Assembly: GCF_000275845.1 (NCBI RefSeq)
Contig: NW_006766894.1
Location: forward strand, 702,973 to 766,972
Length of the DNA stretch: 64,000 bases
Origin: Dichomitus squalens LYAD-421 SS1
Taxonomy: Eukaryota; Basidiomycota; Agaricomycetes; Polyporales; Polyporaceae
Direction of reading: 5' to 3'
Under the pieces are notes generated by a model. That model was not told the origin of the DNA and made no database searches. It was given only the letters and a program-made list of their open reading frames with translations. Both the position numbers and the translations under genes were made by a program. Of the stretch, positions 33,549 through 44,526 are shown one piece after another (positions within the stretch are counted from its first letter, which is position 1; each line of letters begins with the position of its first letter).

Positions 33549-35374
33549 ATGGCCTCTGAACCTCATAACGTTCCCGCGCCGTTCACCACTAAACTCAGCC
33601 CTGAACAAGTGGTCGAGTACCGTAAGCGCAAGGTCGCGCTGATCTCTGGTGCGTCAATCTGCTGTCTGACCAGGGCCTGTCTGTGAGATCGTGTCTGATT
33701 GACGTGCAGGTATCACCGGCCAGGATGGCTCATATCTGTGAGTGTTCTCATATGCTGTCTCGGAGGTATCACCTCTCGATCTCCCATTTCGCGCCCCCTG
33801 AAAGTGGCTATATGCTTTCTGGGGGTGCAATGCGCTACGCGAACACCGCTAGGCGTACCCTCTAGGGTAGCAGTCAAAGCGCTTCTCTGTGTCGCCCCGG
33901 TGCTTGTGTACAGAGCTGCACGCGATCTCCTGCAGTGTCGGCGCAAACGCGGCATCATCTCTATCTATTTTAGTACCTTCCCCACCCAGCCGCCCGATTA
34001 GGATAACGCATGGGCTGAGACAGCCATTCCAGACTTCCTTGTGAGACGCTATGGTTACAGTGCGCTGCTGGCCCATGAAGGAGGTCTCTATACTCACGCG
34101 ATGTGTCTGCCATACAATCTCCTGACAGGACAGGATTGACAGTTGATTGACGTTCCCCGCAGAGCCGAGCTTCTCCTCGAAAAGGGCTACGATGTCCATG
34201 GCATCATCCGTCGTTCCTCCAGTTTCAACACCAGCCGTCTCAACGACCTCTACGTCGACCTCCACGAGCGTATGTCCCTGCTTTAGCTTCCCTGCACCTG
34301 CCCCACTCACTGATCCCGGCGATCCCCAGGCCCCACGCACTTCAAGCTGCATTATGGCGACCTCACGGACTCCACGAACCTCGTCTACATCATCGCGAAC
34401 GTACGCCCCACCGAGGTCTACAACCTCGGCGCGCAGTCGCACGTCAAGGTCTCGTTCGAGATGGCCGAGTACACGGGCGACGTCGACGGGCTCGGCACGC
34501 TCCGCCTCCTCGACGCGATCCGCACGTGCGGGTTCGAGAAGGCCGTCCGCTTCTACCAGGCGTCCACCTCGGAGCTGTACGGGAAGGTCGTCGAGACGCC
34601 GCAGTCGGAGAAGACGCCGTTCTACCCGCGCTCGCCGTACGGCGTCGCGAAGCTGTACGGGTTCTGGATAACGGTCAACTACCGGGAGGCGTACGGGATG
34701 TACGCGTGCAACGGAATCCTCTTCAACCACGAGAGCCCGCGCCGGGGGCGGACGTTCGTCACGCGCAAGATCACGCGCGCGGTCGCGGACATCCATCTCG
34801 GCAAGCAGCACGCCCTGTACCTCGGCAACCTCGACGCGAAGCGTGACTGGGGACACGGTGAGCCGCTCTTGCGTGCTGCTATCTGCGTAGGGGCGTGCGC
34901 TGACAAGGCTGGGACCGGGTCGGCGTGCACAGCGAAGGACTACGTCGAGGGCATGTGGCTGATGCTCCAGCAGGACCAGCCGGAGGACTTCGTGCTCGCG
35001 ACGGGCGAGACACACCCCGTGCGCGAGTTCGTCGAGAAGTCGTTCGCCGTGCTCGGGTACACCATCAAGTGGCGCGGGTCGGGCGTCGGCGAGGAGGGCT
35101 ACGACGAGAAGACGGGGCGCGTGCTCGTCAAGGTCGACGAGAAGTACTTCCGGCCCGCAGAGGTCGAGTGCGTTTCCCATTCCTCTCCCCCCATTGCGCT
35201 GCGTTTGTCTGGTGTCTGACGATGGTGTGTGTGCACAGGTTGCTGCTGGGCGACCCTGCGAAGGCGGAGAGGCTGCTCGGGTGGAAGCGCAAGGTCGACT
35301 TCGACTCGCTTGTGAAGGAAATGGTCAGCGAGGACCTCAAGGCGTCAAGCAACCTGATCGAAAACCAGAACTGA
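33549..35374 (+). CDS. GDP-mannose 4,6-dehydratase
   Basis: First step of GDP-L-fucose synthesis, NADP-dependent. Exons: 33549-33648, 33710-33737, 34163-34269, 34330-34857, 34933-35167, 35239-35374; 377 aa. The Rossmann motif [19 protein letters not shown] spans two introns. Then [57 protein letters not shown] (catalytic Thr/Ser), the [11 protein letters not shown]xxx[21 protein letters not shown] and [20 protein letters not shown] all match the family. Intron 2 is 425 bp, far longer than the other introns here. The head-to-head neighbour is GDP-fucose synthase. Together they make GDP-fucose for fucosylated glycans or wall polysaccharide. Confidence 0.97.
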
Positions 35375-35604
35375 ACGATGTAATATGTAGCTTGTCTTGT
35401 TATGGAGGGAAGAGAGGCGCTCTTTGCTTCTTACCTTTGCGGATATATGCTACGGGACGACGACCATGTGGTAGTTAACGTGCCGTTTGTTTGAATACCC
35501 GTACAGCGGGCTCATCTCATGGTACTATGTTCGCTTCGATACCACATCGGTGCGCCCGCCTTCACGAAGTGCCAGACCTCACGATGAGCATCCAATAGAC
35601 GTTC

Positions 35605-36943
35605 TCAATCCAAGAAATCCTTATACGCCTCCGTCCAAGCCTTCTTACCACCCGCCTCGATCACATCCTGGACAATCAATAAGTCACGCAGGGCATTTCA
35701 AGTGGGAAAGGGTACGCACCCCATGGCAAGGGATGATGCGGTCGAAGTCCCACTGCGCAACTGTCTTCGCGTCGCGCCTCATCGCCCTGCAATTGTGACA
35801 GCTCATCAGCACGAATGGCGAACCGCCAGGTTCTGGAGGGCTTACTCTTTGTCCTGGCCCAGCCACCACACCGTCTTCCTGTTCGCCCAGCTGAATGGAT
35901 TCCAGCTGCTCCACGAGAAGAAGGGGGTGCCGCCTGCTAGAGAGTACTGCGAGATAGAGAGAGATCAGCCCATCGTTAGTCTGAGAGACGCTCGTAGCTC
36001 GGTGCGGGACATACCTGCTCGCTGGCGGGGAAGTTGAAGAGGAGGTCGGCCTGAATGAGCGTTCTGGATGGCTTGTGCAGGAACGCGACGTCTTTGTTGT
36101 GGAAGCCGGAGAAATAGCTGCTCGATGATCAGCCGGTATCAGGCGTAGGATGGGCTATAGGCGTACCAGTGCTCAATCTGTCCGTTTCGTACTCACTACC
36201 CAATACTTCGTGGCGGAGAAGAGTACGTGCTACTCACGTCATCTTCGAAGCCGTACTTCGTGTGGGCCGGGTCCGCCCCCCATGCTAGCAGTTTGGAGGA
36301 CGAGTGAGTCTCGCTTGTCAGACCGGAGAGGGGAAGGTGTAGGAGCTTGGGTCGTACCTCCGTCAAACTTGAGGCCAGAAGCGACCACCTCCTTCCTGGT
36401 CTTCGCAGCGTCCACAGCTATCACTCTGGCTTCCGGGAACTCCTTCTTGTATTCAGCTGGTACGTGATATGTCGTAGCAGGGGTAAGCATGGAAGTGGAC
36501 CATCGTCCTTCGGGTGAACGCACGGAGAAACAAGTGGTGGTACATATCCGCACCGACGATCCACCTGCGATGAGTCACTAAACATAATTGTAGCTTGGGT
36601 GGAAAGCCATATAGATATTGTACCTGACTGGGCCCAGTTCCTTGATCTTCGCCTTCGTAGGGTTATTGAGCGGTGTGGATGCGAGGACCCAGACGTCTCC
36701 GTTACGAAGTATGATCGCTGTAGACCTTCCTCCGACGGGGAAGAGGTTCATCACCGAGAAGGGGCTGCGAGCCAGATACCGAGTTCTGCTGAACAACGAC
36801 ATGGGGTATTCAGTACGTACCATGAGAACGTCCAGACGTCCTTTGTGACCTGGAGGGAGATGCACGACAGATCGATAAGCCATTTCTGATGTGGAGTAAG
36901 GGCACGGACTGACCTCGCGGATGACACAGTGGGAGGCACGCAT
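35605..36943 (-). CDS. DUF4336 domain protein
   Basis: Exons: 36914-36943, 36821-36849, 36624-36764, 36524-36564, 36358-36456, 36238-36284, 36167-36177, 36015-36117, 35846-35946, 35720-35786, 35605-35667; 243 aa from eleven short exons, one of only 11 nt. Blocks typical of DUF4336: VTKDVWTFS, PVGGRSTAIILRNGDVWVLA, LGPVRWIVGADMYHHLFL, YKKEFPEARVIAVDAA, YFSGFHNKDVAFLHKPSRTL, IQADLLFNFPASEQY, DAKTVAQWDFDRIIPCHGDV. The family resembles metallo-beta-lactamase folds, but its reaction is unknown. The 3' end faces the GMD gene 230 bp away. Function not assigned. Confidence 0.87.
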
Positions 36944-37775
36944 TAGTGCTGGTGTCGCTCCGTCTTCACAGGATAATATGTTGCTGATTCACCCGAGCTC
37001 GGAGAGCGGGATAGGTACATGCACGTCAGGCACTGAGAGTTGAGGGCGACACGTGTCGAATTTGAAAGAATTGTGGGTCCAATATTAACGTGAGGTTCAT
37101 CATGCGCCCAGGAGAATTCTCGCCGCCCACGGGCTCGGTTACATGCTGAATTTGAACAAAGGTTAGACTGCAAAAATATGAGGGTACTCCCAAGATACAG
37201 TATGTGTGAGCTAGAATGCAGTATTCACGTACAAGGCCGGCAAGACAGGACGACTGTAGCCGCTGGATGCAGCGGCCATCAAGCCACGCCTCAGTGCAGA
37301 ACCTGCGCTTTTGCCAACCGCTTCGCTTCCCGAGCGGCCGGCGCGATACCAGTGTAACCCACCTATTCGTTGAGCAACCGGCTCAAAAGCACAAATGATT
37401 CGAACCCCTCCGTCAATGTTTGCTTCGCATGCATCTACCGGGCACTGGTGGCGGTTGTCTATGAGGTTCGAATGTTGCTATAAGGAAGAGGATCTGGCTA
37501 ATGATCGTAGAGCCATATTGTACCAAGTCAAGAAGGTCAGCCGACGGAAGCACGAGGGAGTGCAGCATGAGATATGATTTGATTATTTACGTCCTTACAT
37601 CCATTGAGAGACAACGAACCGAAGCAGGTCGGAGAGTATTCGGGAAAGGCGTCTAGCATACCCAATCTGGAATGTCGTCAACTTTTGATGGACAGCTGTT
37701 CGGCGCTTGGGCACGATCTTGTCTACGTACCACCACCGGCCTTGGACTCGGGGTGAGCCTGTGAGGTGTAGGTCG
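36944..37775. other. Intergenic
   Basis: Only short frames. No conserved motif or tRNA found; GGTTCGAAT-like strings near 37385 and 37464 were tested and lack a matching T stem. Confidence 0.5.
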
Positions 37776-39101
37776 ATGCTGACGCTCTCTCGCGTATACC
37801 CACAGATACTGGAACAGTTACGCAGCATTGCCTCTCCGCCCTGGCCAAGACGTTCATTCCACCCCTCGTCATGTCGCCACCTTCGCTTCTCTGGAGCTGT
37901 TCCCGATGATCTCGGAGGTGCCGCGCATCTTGGACACCCTTCCTTCGACCAGGATATGTACATCTCCGGCGTAGTTCATACCCTGCGTCCAGAACGGATC
38001 ACCTCAGCGGATGTCATTCACGTGCCGCAACCGACGCATAGGATTCGCGTCCTCTTCAATCCCCCGGGAGTCGACAGAAATACTGGGCTTCCCCATGTCG
38101 GGCCGCCTCCCCTCTCCCACATGTTCCGGACTCCCAGCATCATCCGCCACCATTCCATTACTCTACGCGCATCGTTGTCCAACAAATCAGTCGGCTTTCC
38201 ATCTGGCTGGGGTTGTTTGTACTGGTGGACACCCCCCAGTGGCAAGACAGCCGACGGCGAAATCCGTTACCGCACTATCTCTTCCATTGCAAGCGATCCG
38301 AGGGTTTGGAGCGACGAGGCTATTCGCGACAGCTTCCAGCGATCTGAGGATTTCCGCGTGAACCGCAAGACCCCGTGGAGCTCAGATCTCTTCGGCAGAG
38401 TCATGCAGAGATTGGGGTACGCCGATGGGATAGTTACTAGGACGGTTCTTTCTCCAGTCCTGTCCGAAAAGTTTGCCGAGCGATATATGGAGCGGCGTCG
38501 CGTGCAAGCGATCCGAGATTCTTCGCTGGCGGAGGTGCACAGATTCCCCTCTGTCAGACACGACAGTATCCTTCCCCAACTCGATCAGTTCGACATTCGG
38601 GACCACGAACAGGATGCGATCCGAGCGGCCCTAAATGACACGACGCCCGTACGGGTTTACAGCGACGGTGCAGTGCACAATTCACTGTGGACGGGCGCAG
38701 CGGCAGTGCTGGTTCGCACAGACGGAGGCACCCCAGAACCCCAACTCAAGAGCCGGCGCATTCACCTCGGCAAGATGCCCCCATTCCCGTACAATATCCA
38801 CGATGCGGAGGTCGTCGGCCTAGGTGTCGCACTCTGGCTCGCAGCTCAGGAGGAGCGCCTTGACCGAGTGTCGATATACGCGGACAGCCGGCTCGCTCTG
38901 TGCGCAGTACGCTTGTCCGCCGCCAAGCCAGGACAGTGGCGGATGCCTGACTTCGTTCTCGCACGTTACGATCTCCTAATGCGCCGCCATCCTCAAGCGA
39001 AGGTGACCTTCCGATGGGTCCCTAGTCACGTCGGCGTCGAGGGCAACGAGATGGCGGACGACCTCGCGGGGGAGGCGGCCGTGCCTCCCAAGGAACCATA
39101 A
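37776..39101 (+). CDS. RNase H-domain protein, retroelement-derived
   Basis: Single long frame, 441 aa from the ATG at 37776. The C-terminal half is a type-1 RNase H domain as found at the end of LINE polyproteins. Catalytic residues are in order and at normal spacing: Asp297 (VYSDGAVHNS), Glu345 (HDAEVVGL), Asp370 (YADSRLAL), Asp428 (SHVGVEGNEMADD). The N-terminal half (VVHTLRPERITSADVIHVP, YWWTPPSGKTADGEIRYR) instead resembles the neighbouring pseudogene at 39544-40741. No reverse transcriptase is present. Either a LINE 3' fragment joined to a duplicated host gene, or a domesticated RNase H. Expression unknown. Confidence 0.6.
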   Translation: MLTLSRVYPQILEQLRSIASPPWPRRSFHPSSCRHLRFSGAVPDDLGGAAHLGHPSFDQDMYISGVVHTLRPERITSADVIHVPQPTHRIRVLFNPPGVDRNTGLPHVGPPPLSHMFRTPSIIRHHSITLRASLSNKSVGFPSGWGCLYWWTPPSGKTADGEIRYRTISSIASDPRVWSDEAIRDSFQRSEDFRVNRKTPWSSDLFGRVMQRLGYADGIVTRTVLSPVLSEKFAERYMERRRVQAIRDSSLAEVHRFPSVRHDSILPQLDQFDIRDHEQDAIRAALNDTTPVRVYSDGAVHNSLWTGAAAVLVRTDGGTPEPQLKSRRIHLGKMPPFPYNIHDAEVVGLGVALWLAAQEERLDRVSIYADSRLALCAVRLSAAKPGQWRMPDFVLARYDLLMRRHPQAKVTFRWVPSHVGVEGNEMADDLAGEAAVPPKEP

Positions 39102-39543
39102 AGGGACGGCTTTTCCGCTAGGCAGAGCCGATGCGAGGGCGTTGTTCTTCGTGGGAAGTCTGTCTTGGCAGCGTTTCGCGGCCAGGATGGCACGTGTCCG
39201 ACGTTCGTCTTCCTTCCGTGTTTCCCTTGTATGCGCAATCCGGTGTACTATACGAACTCGTACAATTGAGACATCACTCTTTACACTGGTGAGCCGCGCT
39301 TTCATAGCCCGAAAGCCTGATGTTAACCTCCACGATAGTTGTCGCATCATGTATCACATATCTAGGTCGATTGGAGTATTGGCTCCCATCGGCATAAGAG
39401 GCACACGGGGCGGCGTGCCACATGTTACACAGCACATTTCCATCCGTAGGGATGACTGTTTACCCAGACGAGTCTACTCCTCCACGCCTCAGAACTCAGA
39501 GGCCGGATTCGATGATCATGCTGATCTCCAAACCACTGCGGAC
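39102..39543. other. Intergenic
   Basis: Between the RNase H frame and the pseudogene. The sequence just after the RNase H stop could be further decayed retroelement DNA; no frame is long enough to support this. Confidence 0.4.
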
Positions 39544-40741
39544 ATGGCACCCGATGGGAACTCACCGTGTGCTCTGACAACACCGTCATGATTTACGCGT
39601 GCCGCAGTTTCACCCTTGCGCTCCTCACATGCGAGCGAGCGCGCCCAAGATCAAACTCTCTTCACCGTCCGTACTCTCCGTCCTGAGCTAGTCACAGGCG
39701 ACGACCTCATCACGCTTCCACCGAAGAGTTCGAACACTCTCTTCGCTCCTAGCCTCTCTCTCGAGTCGGACGCTGGGCTTGACCCTGATTTCCTAGGACT
39801 CGCGACCCCCGATTCCCGCCCTGGAAAGGAGAAGCGCGGCTTTCTGTACTACTCGCCTCCTCCTGATGGACACCCGCCTTTCGCAGGCGAGCTCCGCTTT
39901 CGTCTCATACCGAACGGACAGAGTCCTGGCTCGATCGTACGCGGGGCCGAGAGCGAGCAGTCAGGGTCTTCGCTATTCGAATCATCACCAGACTATCAAC
40001 TCCACCCCATTTACCATTGGCGTTTACCGCTTCTCGCCATCGCTTGGAATCCCGTATACGACCCCCTCCGCACGCTACTCTTGTGAGACGGCCTCGTCAG
40101 CGAAAAGGTAATGAAGTGGGCAGCGGGCGCCGGGGCCAACAACAAGACCCAGAGGACAAGCGCCATCATCCATTCGCTCGAGCAGCCGTTCGTCTGGAAT
40201 GCGGGCTGGAACGGGACGGAGGCTGTGTCCGCGCACATCTTCTTCGTACGCAAGCGCACGGGGTATGTGCTAGGCGAACAGTGTCGCCTGAGCCCATCCG
40301 GAGTGACGTTGGGTATGTATGTCCCGAGTGGTGGAGAGGTGGAAGGCTGGAGGCCGATATTCGGTACGTGCGCAATTTCCTGAGCGTGGAGTGCGGAGCC
40401 TTCACTATCGTCGAGAATCTCTTATCGTTAAGATCCTTTGATCGCTGACTTGTCATCTATGCATAGGCAAGATCGTATGTTCCTTGGTCCTCTCGCCGTT
40501 CAGGATGCACGCACATGATTCCCCGAGGCTGTTGGTACGGGTGCTTGGTATCCTTAGTCCAAGCGCTCGCATGTCGTTGTTGGCCCAAGGAAGCTGGCTG
40601 TGGTGGTTCAAGCACGATGTGGAGTACACACACATGGGTTGGTATGCGGACTTGTGCTTTCTGAGGGCGGTAGACGTGCCGCAGGACTCCAAGATCTGGA
40701 GCATTTTGTTGGATAACGAGCACGAAACCATGGGAGGGTGA
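39544..40741 (+). pseudogene. Conserved-type hypothetical protein, broken by two TGA codons
   Basis: One continuous reading (39544-40363 joined to 40467-40741, 365 codons) is interrupted only by TGA at 39589-39591 and TGA at 40084-40086; both would be CGA (Arg) before a single C-to-T change. Readable blocks: FTVRTLRPELVTGDDLITLP, FLYYSPPPDGHPPFAGELRF, AWNPVYDPLRTLLL, then DGLVSEKVMKWAAGAG, SLEQPFVWNAGWNGTEAVS, GSWLWWFKHDVEYTHMG. The first block is shared with the N-terminal half of the RNase H frame next door (HTLRPERITSADVIHVP). I do not recognise a function. The intron 40364-40466 is canonical. Confidence 0.6.
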
Positions 40742-41239
40742 GGAATACCAGTTGGTTTTCATGGCTTACGATGCAGGGCTGTGGTGGCATACGGCCGCAA
40801 AGCGGGGATCTCCCTGTTCCCCGGTTGAACAACCGCGCCCATTCTTCAAATGGGTGGGGTAGTCCTGTCCTTGCGTTCCGCTGCATTCTCGTACCGAGCG
40901 TGATCACGGGTCTACGAGACCTGACTTCGCGCAGAGGCACGCCACCATTACCTTGCCACGTCCCCGTTGATTTATCCTGCATCTGTTCCGCGCGACATGA
41001 CCCCGAAATTGGCCTACCGACATTCGCCTCTAAGAAAGCTTCGGTTACCGCCGACAATTACCCGCGAGCCCGCCATCGTCGTCGTGGCGCGCTTCGGAAC
41101 GTCATCACAACGCTAGCGATTGCCCGAAGAAGAGCCTCATGCTCGGTGCGACGTGACAGCTCTTGCGAGAGGGCGAGTATAAGGGGCCGGCCTCGCGTGC
41201 AACTGTGTCGACGTTCATTCCGGCCTTCAAGACATAGTG
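40742..41239. other. Intergenic; CBM1 gene promoter
   Basis: No coding signal. A TATAAGG box at 41178-41184 (plus strand) lies about 60 bp upstream of the CBM1 gene ATG. Confidence 0.5.
41178..41184 (+). promoter_or_regulatory. TATA box of CBM1 gene
   Basis: GAGTATAAGGGG about 60 bp upstream of the start codon. Confidence 0.55.
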
Positions 41240-42185
41240 ATGGTATCTTCAACGTTCTCCTTCCTCAGAGCGCTTCTCTTTGTCGCTAGCGCTGCAGCCC
41301 AGTCCACTGCGCCTCAGTACGGCCAGGTATTCCAACAGTCACATGACTGCACGCGTTCGGGTGCTAACTTAAGACAGTGCGGGGGTCAAGGTTGGACCGG
41401 TGCCACGGTATGCCCGTCCGGGTGGACGTGCACATTCTCCAATTCGTACTATAGCCAGTGTCTCCCTGGTGGCTCTGGAAGCTCATCTGGAAGCCCAGTG
41501 CCGACGACGACTACGGTCCCAAGCACGAGCGGCGGTAGCTCCCCCACTTCGACGAGCACCTCCCCTAGTGGTACCGTCACTCTCATTCCTGGCTACTCCT
41601 TCATTCGTGCGGTCGTAAGTCGACACTTCTCCGCACCGCATGCATGACATGTTTCCTCATCTATACATGCGTTCCCAGGAGGACCCCAACTTCCATCAAT
41701 ACCTTCGTTCTGAGGTCCAGAACACAGCTTCGGATGCCGTCCTCGGCGACCCCTCCACTGCTGCCCAATTCCAGATAACCTCCGATGGCCAACTCATTCA
41801 AATCCTCCCCGACGGGAGCAACCTCTACGCCGCGGTCGAGGCGCGCGCGAACTCTACTGTCATGAAGCTCAAAATGTTGTGGCAGACGACGCCCGCGAGC
41901 GGTGACAACGCTGGCACGTTCATGTGGAGCGGAGACACCGTCGAGTGGTCAATTCCGACTATCTCGCGGCCGCAATTGAACGTGCGTTCTCTTTCATTCC
42001 CCTCTGCAAAAGATGCAACCTCTGAATGGATGTTCAATTCGCTGCTTCAGGCGTGGCTTGTCTGTCCTGACGACGCTGGCAACAAGGACGTGTACGTGAA
42101 CCTTGGTCCCTACGACTACGACACGCCGGCTGGATGCGCGGACGAGACCATCCACGCCTACACCGGACCTTATGCGACTGCCTAG
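41240..42185 (+). CDS. Secreted CBM1 (cellulose-binding) protein
   Basis: Exons: 41240-41326, 41378-41614, 41679-41981, 42051-42185; 253 aa. Signal peptide [20 protein letters not shown], then a complete fungal cellulose-binding module (about residues 25-62: [20 protein letters not shown] ... NSYYSQCL) with the usual cysteines and aromatic surface residues. A Ser/Thr/Pro linker follows, then a C-terminal domain of about 160 residues ([40 protein letters not shown]) of no family known to me. No glycoside hydrolase catalytic motif was seen. It likely binds plant cell wall; the role of the C-terminal domain is unknown. Confidence 0.9.
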
Positions 42186-44526
42186 TGGGCTCAAAATTGA
42201 AGCTATATATACATTGATGTATACTGCATAGTGTCGGTTGAAAATCCAAGCACCGCGTTTCTCTATACTCAGTGTTTGCATAAGCAAAGACGATCTCACC
42301 GGATGCAATTCCTCAAGCTTCAAGCTGTGGAATTCCGGAGTCTGCTCGCGGCACGTTAGCGCCCGTACGTTCTGCTACTCTCATCATCGTCGTCGTTCCC
42401 TCTGTGTCTTTCGCGCAGCTTGACACAATGTTCGTGTCTGCGAAGACGACACCCGATTGCCTGTGTACTCAACACCCGATTGCCTGTGTACTCAACACCC
42501 GATTGCCTGTGTACTCAACACCCGATTGCCTGTGTACTCAACACCCGATTGCCTGTGTACTCAACGAGTATACGATACTAGGGTTCTACGTTTGGCGCGC
42601 CTGCTTGTGGCCCACAAGAAGAGCTAGTCCTGCAAGGTGGTATCACTGCCCCCAGAGCTGCTGTCACCCTGTCCTCTGTCCATCCGGACTAATCGATGAA
42701 GGGACATAGTATAGGATGTGATCGTGGCCTGAAAGATTGCCACCGAGTGCTTACCAGCAAGAGTTGTGCAGGAGTCGTGCACATACATTGAGAAGCCCTG
42801 AAACCAATTTACTGCACACTTTTCCGTTGGTTGTCCCCTCCCGCGCCGAACCTCTGGCAGCTGCTAGACCAATGGCCAGCAGAGCGGACTCCGGTCATGA
42901 CTCCCACGGTGCTGTCGTCTTCTCTTCTCCCGCGACTCTACACGCTGACGGGCAGCCGTGTCATCTGCCCGTGCTCCACCCCAATACCACTCTTTCAGGA
43001 TACTACCGTCCGGTTTCCCCTCTCGTCGATTGTGTTTAGGTGGATCGTCGATGCCCGCTTGGACACATGCCAACGATTTGACAAGTTGTGCTTCCCGCGA
43101 AGTTTATCGGACAGGTTAGAACGCACGAAGAAGCCTAATTAAAATTCAGTACTCAGCGCAAGCGACCCTCTGTGGGACTCGAGCGACGTAACCCCTATAT
43201 TGACGGCATGTTGCCCTGATGATCAGCGCCCCTATTTCATTGCAGTACATTTCAACCATCTGCATCGCACTCAGCGAGTTACAGTGAAATTTAGCTCAGG
43301 CGCCTGCGGCTGCCGTTGTGCCGCAGAAACGTGTTGCGGAAAGTATGGCTGCTATCTATGCAGAGGGCCCCCCTAGAAGAGTATCGCAAGCAGTAGAGAA
43401 AACTGTCCGAGAACCAGACCAGACCTTCCTCGGACGCCGCGACTGGCTCAAGAAGTTCTCCTGATCCTGACATGGTAAGTGGAATGCCTCCGTTGTAGCC
43501 AGAAGGCGGTGCTAACGAGAAGGGCCATTTTCTAGACCCCTCGCACGCGCCTAGTCCTCCCCTTCAGTCCTGCTGGGAGAGGAAGCCCCAAGCGTGTCTG
43601 CTTCCCCTCCCCAGCTGCTTGGACCGCCTTCGCATGATAGACTTTTGCTCGAAGGTGGAAAAGGCTGGCCTTCTTGCCTTCTCCTAACTCGGTCCTTCCC
43701 AGGCCATTCCATCTCCTCAATCCCCTTCCATTCATTAGCTATTCTACAGCACTTTCCACACCCTACTTCCTTCCCAGTCCGCAGCTCTCGTGGGTTCCCG
43801 GTAATGTTGGCTGGGCTCTTTGTGGCGTTGGGTGTACGAGGTCGCGAAGAAGGGTATCTCGATCCGGCATGAACGAAAACGTGAGTGGCAATGACGCTCT
43901 CTCCCCAGTCGTTCAACCTTCACCACCTTGGTTTCACATGGGAAGAGGACTGTGTGTACATTGACACGCAGAGTATTGATCAGGCTTGATGACAGTCTGA
44001 GAGAGAGCTCGAGAACATACGTTACGATCGGACTCGGAAGTCGGAAGTCGGGTTAGGAACATGCCGAAACCCGAAACTAGGAATGTGGGATGGAAATCAT
44101 GTGGGGAATTTCCAAGGCTGTTGCATATAGAACTCTACGGACATCGACGGGAGGCCGCAAGGGCCAGACTACCCTCATAACGTTATAATATCAATATACA
44201 GACATGCGATGCGGGGCCAGTTCACGAAGATCATGGGACTCGGTCTAGACGAGAAGACGAGAACAAGAGCAAGTTACAGACGGCGTTTCCTCACAAGTGG
44301 GAAACGGATGAATCCACTTCGAGGTTTCGAACGGAGACATGGAAACTGACAGCGTGCCTGCAGCGCTGCCATCAGATGCGTAGACACAGACCAGCGCTGT
44401 CGTCTGCAGAGGATACCACAACAGAGATCTACCATTAGGGTCAGAGTAGAGCATCTACCCAGGCGGAGTCTAATGGTAGCAAGTAGCAACATACCGGCCG
44501 GGAATCCTGGTCCCTGCACAGTCCCA
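42186..44526. other. Intergenic, 2.3 kb
   Basis: Contains the 23-bp tandem repeat at 42450-42564 and otherwise short frames without splice support. A small direct repeat (GGAAGTCGGAAGTCGGG) lies near 44036. No gene supported. Confidence 0.5.
42450..42564 (+). repeat. Tandem repeat, 23 bp x 5, perfect
   Basis: Five identical head-to-tail units that begin CACCCGATTGCCTGTGTACT and end CAA, with no interruption. The unit is not a multiple of three. Perfect identity points to recent expansion. Confidence 0.95.

Noticed and set aside
33849..35180. 443-codon minus-strand open frame
   Set aside because: It lies antisense to the GMD exons. Its composition is a mirror of GC-rich third positions, and it has no motif of its own.
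37380..37475. TTCGAA strings reminiscent of a tRNA T loop
   Set aside because: The flanking bases do not pair as a T stem, and no acceptor stem or anticodon arm fits on either strand.
42450..42564. CRISPR-like repeat array
   Set aside because: Units are directly adjacent with no spacers, in a eukaryotic context; it is a minisatellite.
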